From assembly GCA_002633025.1 (NCBI GenBank), contig NMRB01000015.1, positions 280,180 to 344,179 on the forward strand: a stretch of DNA of 64,000 nt, read 5' to 3'. This stretch comes from Notospermus geniculatus (taxonomy: Eukaryota; Nemertea; Pilidiophora; Heteronemertea; Lineidae). The notes beneath the pieces were generated by a model. It was not told the origin of the DNA. It made no database searches and worked only from the letters and a program-made list of their open reading frames with translations. Position numbers and translations under genes: made by a program. Shown here one piece after another: positions 28,301 through 40,300 of the stretch; position 1 is the first letter of the stretch; each line of letters begins with the position of its first letter.

Positions 28301-31300
28301 CAAAATAGTTTTGTTAAGAAATGAATCACACGTGTAAGTGAAATCTCCTGAGGTTAACAGGTAGTAGAATTCATGCCATCCGGACAGCAACATGGTGTAA
28401 AAGGGAGATAGAACACCATTGAAAACATGTTGATATGATGAAAGCCAAAAGCTATTAGGCCTAGTTTAACACTTCAAAAGCTACATCATTACACGCCTAT
28501 GCTGTCAATCAACTGTTGGTAGGTAGGAAAGAATAGATGTCTCCACTAATCTACACAGACCAGACAAGGGTTGGTATGCATAAAATCAAGTAATTGCTTT
28601 TACTTCCTGTTTGCCATACAAATGCATTGGTGAGTTCTGTAAAAAGCACAAGCAGAAGCATTTGCTAGACTTTGTTTGCAGTCACACCCACCACATCTGT
28701 ATGGAAGTATTATAATGATCATACTTCCATGATCTCTCAGCAGTGAAGAGGTCCAATCATCGCCACTTACTATCAAGTGCTACTAGGTGATCAAGATGTC
28801 ATGACTTACCAAGGTGGCAATGCCATCATCATTCAAAGAGAGGGGTATGTGACTACAAGGGTTTGCCAATCAAGTACTACAGGTAACCGAGACGTCATCA
28901 CTTTACAGGAACCCGTGCCTTCACCATTCAGATGCAGGGCATATGACATCATCACTAGTAGGACTTCACATGATATAATAACTGAAGTCATCCTCCAGAA
29001 ATTTAGTAAATTTTTGACCCCAACCGGGGTCTTCTTCAGGCTGGCACTTTCAAGTCGAGCTACCAGAATTATGTAGGATTCACAGAACGTGCTCTTGCAG
29101 CCAGGGGTACGTTTTCTCAACAAACGCTTCATCTAGTATTCATTCTCATTTCATATCAACAGGTTTAGGCCATCAATAGACTACAGGGCGTCAAGGAGAT
29201 CACCTGAGGCAGATAGCTCCCCAACTAAACAATCGTGTCGACACCTGTTGGTGGAACGCAACACCAACCAAGCATCGTGGAGCCAAAAGAGACATTCATG
29301 GCACCTTTCCAACAGTTTCTGTGGCGCAATCCAACAGTTGGTGGAGGAACTTCTGGAGAGATGGCAGCAGCATACATTTTGTTCCTAGAGAATCAGGAGG
29401 CTGCACATTGACCTGAACAGGTTACTACATCAAGCTAAATCATGTGTTTAGTTATCAGATCATCAGAAAGTTGTTGCTGTCAGTCATGCTATAGTTTCTG
29501 CAGGACAACATGCTTCTGTCCTTTCAAGTTGGTCAGAGTTAGTGACATCACAATCATGAAATAAGACAAACGAACTAACTTGATTTTTGTATCTCGGTAG
29601 TTTCAATTTCATCCCTTCGTCTTTTAGCTGAAATTGCAAAAATGATATAATTTCATTGACAACCACTATCATCAACTCACTCCATATAGTATAGATGGCA
29701 TCTTCTGTCACAAGAGGGAGGGCATCATGAAGCAATAATTAGCTTCTCAACTAGGGTATCAATTATAAAGTGCTACTAGAGGCCAAATACAGGCGTGGAT
29801 CCAGGGGGCGTGCCCCCCTTTTGGTCAACAAATCTGTAAAATTGACCATGAAATTCTGAAATTTGGAGCAAATCATTGAAATTCACCACAGATTTCAATG
29901 TTTCTAGCACAGTGCGCCCCTTTTTCCGAAATCATGGATCCGCCCCTGAACAAGGCTGAGATTCAACCCAGGAATCGAACCCACTATCTCCTTGATGACA
30001 GATGTCGTTGTATGAATAACTGTGCTGCATCCAAATCCTGAAAAGGTTTGTTAGTTATACTGCAGAGTGCATCTGCGGCCATTATTTGCCGACCTGCTCT
30101 GGTGAAATTTTGGCTACCAGTATTGAGGGTAGTGCTTACTACATGCAATATAAAAGTATACAGGTGGGAATTGTTCACAGAACCTCCAACAACTGGTGCT
30201 GATGTGCACTGCATCACTCTCAGAGCATGATGTCTACCTTATTGAAAAGAGGATCACCAATAATTGCCTCCAGTTCAAAAGTGGTTAAATCCCAACCATC
30301 AGAATTTCTCGATATTCATTGTGTATGGAAATGAGATGAGGCGGCTTTGGGGTAGAGAAGCCACTTTGATAAAAACTCGATCGCCAGTCGTGCAGTTAGT
30401 CCAACTTTGATCTTATGGATTCACCGATTGTATTGGTCCACTGCTATGGCTTGCAGAGGTCGTCCGTGGGGAATGCCAATTAATTATCTGTCTGGTAAGA
30501 GATACGGCAGTCCCCATCGGTCCCCATGTTATAGTTGGACATAGCAGCTGTGATATCAGATTGTCTGGCTTGTATGTAAGTGTGATATTGTTTTAGGAGA
30601 CTACAACAAGTCTACTGACATTGTGCTGATTAACCCTTTCATCACGTACCTCAGCGTGCGAGGACTAACTCCAAGATACCACACAAACATTTGGATCAAG
30701 TCTTGGCATATTCTGCTCGTCTATTTTAGGGGAGCCCCTGTATGGAGAATTCTCAACAGCATTAAATTTTGAAATTTTTGCAGGGATCACAAAGATTCCC
30801 TAGACGATTTTTGGACCATCCTGTAAATTCAGATCATATTGCCCTTTCTCCAGGCATCTGTTTTCTCCTGGTCGACATCTGAAACTGCCAGCAGCTGATT
30901 ACCCAGCCATGACTGTCACATCTAAGATAATCGATCGGTTAGAATATCAGACATCATGAAATTGAAGAAGCGATGATAGAATTATGAAGTGTCTTTTATT
31001 ATTGAACATCTAAATGAAGAATGAATGTTTTGGACTTAATTCCCTACGAAAGCAGTACTGCAAGATGTGCAGAGTTCTTCGTTTGTAATATAATGGTCGT
31101 TGAAGCCAACAATCCTTCCAGCTCTAATTCCATGAACTGGACCCACAAATCCCTTCTCTTATCTGGAAAAATAAGTCTCTGTAGCCACTCATTAGATGGA
31201 GCATCAGACACTTATTGATTGGCACAGGATTATCTGCCAATCAGAAAAAAAATTCTACTCATTCACATACTCAAAAGAGAAGTCCCATTGCAATGGTGTT

Positions 31301-34300
31301 GCAGGAGACTATTTGCAAAGAGTCAAGCAAGCGATGTCTGATGTGGACATGAAGGCATTCCCTGTCCGTCGGCAAGACAAATTCCAACCACAAAGCAGAC
31401 ATTCAAGTCTCCCTACGTATTTTTTTACCTTAAACCACACATAGGAAGCTTGCCCTAAGAGGCAAAATCGCTCTGGGTCTTAGTATGAGCCCCCGAAAAC
31501 AAACAAGGCCAAAAGTCAAACACAGCTGAGTAACTGCCGTCCGTCTGCAATATTGGGACTAATCAAGATGAGCCGAAATATTACCATATCAGAAAATGAA
31601 CCTGAGATGATTTCATCGATCTGTTGGCTCTTCTTGTACTGCGGGAGGTCACCAGTCAGTTTTAAGTAGGTTCACTTGGTGGACGCACTTGGTGGGTGCA
31701 CTTGCTAGGCGTGAGCCATGAGGGTTGTAGTTGGGAACTGTTTACCTGATACAACTGACTAAAACCTACTGGATTTCTGCACTGCTGAAGCTTGAAAGTT
31801 ACAATTCTAATTCTATTGTGAATTGAGTGTGCTTAGCCACTTGAAAGTGTCCTTTCCACCACGCCTCCTCAGTGCTATGCTGTGCTCGAACCAGGCCGAG
31901 CACACCTCCTCTTGGGGATTTGGCCCACATGAAACTATCACCAAGCCCAGTTTACCCATTTCCACTACGCATTCGTCTGCCGAACCATGTTCGGCCTTTG
32001 GAACAGTGGCTGTAGCCACCACAAATTGTGGCTAAACCTGCTTCACAATACAATTTCAATTTGTTTCTTGCCACATCTGATGCAGCTCCTGCTGATCTCA
32101 CAAAAACTGTCCAAATTGATCGATTACTGACCATTTGGCCTCCGTTGGATTCCAGTCACACATGGGAGGAATAAGCTACTCTGATTAGGCTGCCTAGGAT
32201 GTGTTTATCCGACGTTTTTCAACTGTCGAAATACCAAGAATTATTACAGATACTTGTTACAAGAAGATGTGGCCATGCCTACAGATGGGGACGTCCATCC
32301 ACCAAAAGATGAAACATGATGTCAAACGATTCTATTGAAAACTTCACCTTGTCACGAAATGTCCATTTCGTTTATTCCACTTCAGTTACAAACTTTTTTT
32401 CTTTTTCGCCCTGGAAAAATCGATGAGACAAACATCATGTGGTCGTCTGATATTGAAATTCAATATTGCATCTATCTGGCCCGAAATATGATGAATGATC
32501 GAGTTATTTGAAGATCAAACTGAAGTGGAGCAATCTGTTATTGACCTAATGCAATGACGGATCACTTTTGATGTCTGTTGATCGACTCCTTTCTCAATAT
32601 TTCAAGTTTTTTAGTCCACGGTTGACTCAGACGAATAAGAAGCCACCAATAGTTGTGGTACTGGTGCAAGTTCTAGTCGGGTAAAAAAGAGTACATTTTC
32701 TTCGGTCATTTGAGAGAAGACATTTTCTCCAAAACACACACACGTTCCAGTCGTGAAGAGAGTACTTTTTCTCCAAAGAAACCAGTTCTAGTCATCTAGA
32801 GAAGAGATTTTCTCTAAACCACGCAACTTCCAGCCATGTAAAGAGTACATTTAAGTTCTAGTTGTTAAAGAGTATGTATTCTCCCCAGTACACAAGTTGT
32901 AGTCATGTAAAGAGTATGTATTCTCCCAAGCACACAAGTTCTAGTCGAGTAAAGAGTGCATTATTTTCTCTTAAGTATACAAGTTCATGTCATTTGGAAA
33001 AGAGATTTTCTTCCAACCCCACAAGCAACATCACAGAGGAACGACATTCTCTCTAGCATGTCTAAGGATTTCAATTCCAGTTCAATAAACCTTCAAAAAA
33101 TTGTATCGAGAAAACTCTCATTCCCTATAGGATGACTCTAATTTGGTTTGATCTGTAAAACTCCTGGTACACACCATGTGACCTCCCAAAGGACCACGAC
33201 GCCATCCAGTGAGTGACAATCAAATTAGCCGAAGTATTTTCACATAATTGCTTTAGGGATTAACACCTGATGCCCAGGCTCAATGCAACATGTTACAGAT
33301 TCCATCATGGCGTGGAATTAGAGTCTGATCACGTGACACAGGAATAAACTCGATATCATCTTGTGTCATGTTACAGGATTTGCGCGTAGATGTGGTAGAA
33401 ATACTTGTGCCAGTGAAAAATGGTCCACGTACATCGCCTAAAGAAACCAGTTAGGCTTTTTCAGATGTTTGAGACCGATTCTGACCGCGTGGCAGGATTT
33501 GCGTACCCCGCAGCAATGGTCAAGGCATCTAAACAAACTGTGCCCGATGATGCCAGCAACCTCATCCCATGATCAAGGATCCATCAGTTTGGAGGAAGAA
33601 GCGTTAAACAGAACATCACCACAGAAAAACATTACTGCGTTGTCAATGGGAGCAGGCTAATGAACAATTATTAATGAGGATAATTAAGCAACAGTTTGGC
33701 GCACTCAAACGAGGCTCGTGGGAACAGGATGACTTTCCAAGCAAATTTACACCCTCTGAAGCTGCATTGGGACACCTCCCTGTCATTTTCAAGCCAGCTG
33801 TTAAAACTTTACAAGGATAAGAAGGCACCATGAGGCAGATTAACATCGAATGTGTAGTTAACCCAATGTGAATCATTTCTAATGTTACTTCAGTACAGAA
33901 GAAACGGTTAACCCTGGTAAACAGAGGTTGGCTCTCTAAGGGCAAATCAGCCATAGGATCCTTTGGGCAGTCAATGACAATTGTGACTGCCAACTTGCAG
34001 GAGAAAATTCAGATATAGAGAAGCAGACACCTTAAGTTATCTCAATAGCAGTCAACTGTAATGTAAACTGAAGAGTTTGGGCTGATCTGCCGATGATTAT
34101 TCACAACACCTTACAGACCCTAAATTACTTTACTATACCCCTCATTTCAAAGAAAGAGACTCATTTCAGTGTATTATTGCCAGCGATTACCAGCTTGGGA
34201 AATCAACAGATCTCACAGGTCGTTTTATGAGGGAGGATACTTCGCCTTTTACAAAATGGAGAAATAGTCGACACGAGAAAACAACTCAAACAGAAGCAAG

Positions 34301-37300
34301 ACAATCATCAATAATTCATGTCGAACATAAGACGATTTCGTTGCGGGTTCTCAAATTCATGAATATACTATTAAGTTACTGTCAGTTGATAAGGGCGGAA
34401 TTGGATAGTGTCTNAATGAGACAGAACTTCCTCATTACGGGACTAAATCGAGTAATACGTGAAGTAAGTCAATTTGTGACGAAGATAATATTTGCTTCAG
34501 GGATTGTATTCTGAAACCACATCATCCCATGGTCACCTCAGGCCCATTCCGATCTAATCTCGTCCATTTTGATACAAATAAACTGATTGTAAATTCTGCC
34601 TGACGAAAAAGTGGTTTCAGATGACCATTGACGGCAAAGGGACCAGTGCAAAGGGCGAGCAGAGTGGTCCGCAACAGGTGGCCTATTCTCTGCTACAGAT
34701 GCACCAACAGTGGTGGTATGCACAGGTGGCCTATTCTCTGTAAAGACAAAGCAGATTTGGTCAAGATCATCCTGAAGTGCATCACACCTTCATCCAAAGG
34801 TTTTCTTCCCTCAGCGAGTAGGCCTCCAAGTGTCCTTTGCTAAAGGGATGCCATCGGTGATGTTTCATATTCTACACTGCTGTACAATGAGTCAGGCTCA
34901 TCATTCCTGACATACAGTTTCTTGTGCGACTGGCTTGCTGATGTCAAGTAGTTTGGGGACTTCAAAAGCACTTTGTATAAGCAGTTCGTTATTATTCACA
35001 CAGACCCCAACCAAACCCCAGCCAGCGAACCAGAATAGAAGCCTGATTGTCACAGTGGGCTCCAGGTATCCAAAACAGCCCCGGGAACGTCAATTTTGGC
35101 CAGGGCTACCCATCCAAAAAAACGTGCACGGCATCTCTGATTTCCCCATGGTTCCAAATAAAATATTTGCACTACAAAATAACGGTTCAGGTTGTTTGTC
35201 TATCCTGGACGACAATGAGGTGTATTTGATGTGACGTGAATAACAAGGTCGATATTACTTCAGTTCTCTTCTCCCACAGATACGATTTGGGCAGACACGC
35301 TTGTTGAGGCGCACGCTATTAAATCATCGAATTTGTGATGTGGCCTCATGGGGCCAAACCACATCAAAATAAAGTTGTCCTGATGTTTAAGTCAGTGTGA
35401 TTTGAATTTAGCATCTCGTCCTGACATCAGTCTTTTATCACCGGTAATATTAAGCAATTCGCCTTTGTGGGTTTCTGTACAACTTTTACTCAGACCAATC
35501 TGTTCCCAGTTTTCTATGGTTGAATTAACCATAGAGAGAGTCAACTCATGTGAAAAAACTCTCACATGGAGCAGCACCTGGAGCCGTGATGCAAATCCTG
35601 AAGAGTAGGCCTAGGCCTATTTTTGAGAATCATCCTAAGAAATGTACGCAATTCAGTTCTGTAACACACAGGTTATGACACTTAAGTTCTCGTCAAAAAT
35701 AACATTTGGAAGAAGACAAACAATCCAGTCAAGGTTTTCACACAGTGAAGCCATCACTTTCCTGAGATGCCTACCGGTACATTTTGTTGAAATAGACCTT
35801 CACAGTACATTCATCCTTGGTTTCTGTGAAATGTGATCTTCTTAGGCAGAGTTGAGAAATTTGTAGGTGAGACCTCACCAATGTTGAACTGGATGGATAC
35901 CTTGTACTAGAGTTTTTACACGAGAATCTCTATTGTCTAATTACTGAGAAGTTAACCCTTGACTGAGGGTGATCTGAGAATTCCACTGCACCTGCATGAG
36001 TGGATTTCAAAGTCAGTGGTCTTCTTTAGCACTTGCGGATTAACACTCGTTAAGAGTCTTAGACTACTCTTTAGCCATTTCCACGGGCATACATCGCTGA
36101 TGATGTTGCCGTTAGGTCTCCAAGAGTTACTGCTGAGGCACTAGCAGCCTGCTTGTGAAATCTGTCCTGGCTGTCATGCCAAAGGCTACAAATACTTCTA
36201 CAGATAAACTAATATGCCCAGGTCCCAAGAGAGAAGGGCAGGTTTGGCAAGAGTATCTTCAGGATATCGATCAGATAAGCTTATCCCCAACAGATATGAG
36301 ACAACCTGACCCATTTTCATTCATGATGGACCGCCTGTCACACATCTAAGAACACTATTATCGGTATTTTGTCTTCGTCATTGATCCTGCCACATGTCTC
36401 ACTCTCACCAATAGGTCCCAAATTGACACAAGGAGAGAGGAATCGGCCCGTATATTCCTCAAGAACGAAAATCAATGCAGCAACTCGATATACGATCACC
36501 AGACAACGGAATACAAATAAGGTCTTTAATCAGGAATCAATCAAAGTTATTGTTCACAAATGAAGGAGTTTGAACAGGAGACCACCCTTTCCTGTGTCTC
36601 ATGTTCTATCCCTGAACAAGCATCCTGAGTGGTTCTCAATTCAACACTTGCTCCTGACATCACCATGTTTGTCTGCGGTGACGTGACTGAGCACTAGAAG
36701 AACCACTGATTCCCTCAGGATGCAAACTGAAGAGTATGTCTAACAAAAGATGTACCGGTACCATCAGCCACTCTCAACATGTCAGACGCAAGATTCTAAA
36801 ATAACACTTGAAGGAGACCGTAGGTGCGAATCAAGAATCCTTTAACCACTTCGCTACAGAAATTTACGTCATTATGAGACATCATGTAGTGCATGCCATT
36901 TAAGAAGCGACAGGCTATGACTGCATCATGACGTCATGGACCGGAATTCCTGTCAATGACGTCAAGATGCATGGACTGGAATTCCTGAATTCCGTCAGTG
37001 AAGACGTTACATTGAGGTGGAACCATGATACCTCACAAATCTCCGAGGAAGATCTTCTGGTGCTCATCAGCGAGATCAGTGGCCCATTTTGGTTCGGAAT
37101 ACGTTAATACCATTACACACATTATTAGTAATATCCGATAAAACTGATGGTGCTCCCCCTGATTTAATAGCATTGTGTAGGAAGTCATAGCTTAGTGAGA
37201 AAAATAGCTGAACGACCGATGGGTAATCTTTAATAATGCTCCAGAAAGACAGCAACATGGATGTGATTTATTCATCATCTGTTGTTTCAGAGTGTCTCGT

Positions 37301-40300
37301 GAGATTGGTAAGCAGATTCATTGTCGGGTGGTGGATAAAATCTAGATTGGATGCGCCTCTGATTGCGGTGAGATCATAAGAAGTTTGGTCCTATGAAAAT
37401 GACATGAGGAGATTATGCACCAGTGACCTTTTTGATGCTGTCCTATGCGTAACGTTAATCCCCAAGAGGAAACTTGACTCTGAACAAGACAGACTAGAAA
37501 CATTCGGCTGTTGGGATAGTAAATTCGCCAGGTTTTCACTCCCTGCAACCCTATCTTTACCAAGAGTTTTGACCAAGACCGTTTATCCCCCACTATGGAG
37601 GGATCTGATAACAGCCCAGTGTTGGGGACCCTCATTCCATCCCGCACCAAACCAGACTATGATGAAGACTTTGATGGATCCAGGAACAGCCCTTCTCGTG
37701 CCCCAGGCAATGAAATGGTGAACACGTGTAAGAAGCACTACAAGTGCCTCACTTTCTTCATCATTGTGGTCTTCTCCAGGTTGTAAGACAACAGCTCGTG
37801 AAACGAACGCAGGATCAGGGGCCTTGTCGCAGATATGTGAAGGGCTTTCCTTTCTCCCTTACAACAAAATGTTCAACTGTAACACCTGAGCATAACCTTA
37901 CAGACTACCGCCAGATACATTTGCCATGATTTGCTGATAACCAACTCCGAATGACTTGGATTGGAGTTCCTTCCACTGCAACACCCAGGAAACCTGAGCA
38001 TAACCTTTGACCTCTGCTATACATTTGCCATGATTTGCAACTGTCTCAGGAGGTGAGGTAACCAATGATCCCGGTGACAATTTGAATGATTATTGAGTAT
38101 CAATTTTTTTAGCGTGATGGATGATGGGACCGTCTGTGATGCATAAAGAGATTATTGGTGATCATGAGGCTGGAAGTGTCTCCAGTTGAATCTGACAACC
38201 CATCCAGTCAGATGCAACAGAACTTTATGAGCCATGTCATTTCCCTGAAACTTTTGCTTTGCTAAAGGTAAAGTGTAGTTCATGGTGGGGTGACATGACA
38301 ATTCACCAGCAGGGAAACTCGCCCCTCGGACAACTTGGCCCCAGCCAACTGGTACCATGACTACCCCCCAGAAAACTTGTAAATAGGAAAACTCATCCTC
38401 CCTAGCACTAGTGGATCTGTAAGGCCCTGATTACATAGAAGTATACGGTATACGAAAACACCGGTTAACAAAGGCTTCAAATGGATTCACGACCGTGAAG
38501 CCATTGTCAAAAGGCGTTTTCGTATACTGTATACTTCTATGTAATAGGGGCCTAGGTCAACTGGTCTCCTCTCCTTCCATCATACTTTTCCCATTGGGAC
38601 TGTACATGAAACCAGACACCAACAAATCTACAAGTCCGACAGAGGCTTTGTGAACGAAGTCCCAGGCTACAATAGTCAGAGTGATATCCATTTCCCTTGA
38701 TTATCAATGGTGAAGAAATAGGAATACGATCAGAATAAAACCATGTTATACCCATGATCTATTCCCAGATGAGCCATCTATCTTTCATTATCCTGGCCAG
38801 ACGAATAAACTGTCAGAGATTTCGATCTAGTCATTTGGTAAGACAACAATATCAGAGAGTAGCGTACAGAGTTTATTACCATTCTTCTGCGAAATAGTGT
38901 TATATGAACGCTCTCTCAGCAGATTTATGTATGCAGACAGTCATACTTGTATATTAGCCTAAAGTTATTCTTCTATGGAAATGTTCATCCCAAGGAAATT
39001 CGAATACCAGACCAGTTACAGAGTGAACTTAGATTGACAGTGTCCTGCCACTAGTGCCAGGAATGCACCCGCACAATGAAATCAGATTGTTATCCCTTGC
39101 CCGTAATGAACTGACAGTGCCCTGCCTGTAGTATTTATGGCCATACAATGAACTTTGATTGAGAGTGTCCTGCCTCTATTTGCCACAGGATTTGCATCCT
39201 GTGCCCCAGCCCAGGGAACATGGCTTCAAAATCGAAGAAATTTTCCCACCAACATCTTGCTTTATTCCCCGAGGTTTTTTGCAGGTGGTCGGGAAGGCCT
39301 ACCCCAGTAAACTCCAGTATCTTCAGGTGATATATAAGGTACTGATCCTTCTAGCGAAAGATAATGTGTTTATCAACACATCCAATTCTTCCAATAACAA
39401 ATCGTAAGTTGATCATGGATCAGAGAAAGCATAGAACGGATATGAATCCACTGTGCAAACATCATGAAGAAATATTATCAGCCAGAGATCGCGGAGAATG
39501 CAGCTGAAGTCAATGCTGTTTCGTCAAGATCATCATCGACAAGAATCTGCTGTTAAGTCTTCACGGTGGGCATGTACGTTGGCAATGTGGTGCAGCACCA
39601 AGTTCGTGTCCACACCCTAAGGAATGAATAATGAGTTAAGCTGGAACTCACAATATTTCAATGATAAGAATTAGTATGAGGACTGCTTCTCGAGTTCCTC
39701 ATGAAGATTTCTAGATGTTGGGGGTGTTGTAAGGTGAAATGTTTCAGCAGGTACAGTATGTTCCTGATGACAAAGCATTTAGAATGAAATAGCTTCTTCT
39801 AGACAAAACGGAGATCCTATGCAAAAGTTCACTTCGGCCACTACAGCTGCAAACAGGATACAACACCGATGTATCAATAAGCCAATTTTACACTTTCGAT
39901 TTCTTAACCTCATCATTTCAAAACATCAACAGATCTTCCGTCAGGCGCGATCGGCACTGATGGCGTTTATTGATCCGATGACTGAAGATAAGTGGTGTTC
40001 GTTCCAGAGAATCAACCGTAAAATCAACTTACTGGTGCTAAGAAAACTCAAACACGTCAAAGTTCGATCACATTGATGTAAACACAACTTTTAAAGCACT
40101 TTTTCCTGCTTGTTCCACTTTCGGAGCAAATAAATATGAAGACAGAGAAAACACGTTACCAGCTGATATCGGATTTGAATCTGCGGGTTCAGTTTTCATT
40201 CAATCAGCAATTTCGTGGGGAGTATTGGTGAGCAGGATGTATCAGATTTTTACCTGCTATCATTGGATTCAAGCAGCATCAACCAGCTGAAAGTGGATGA

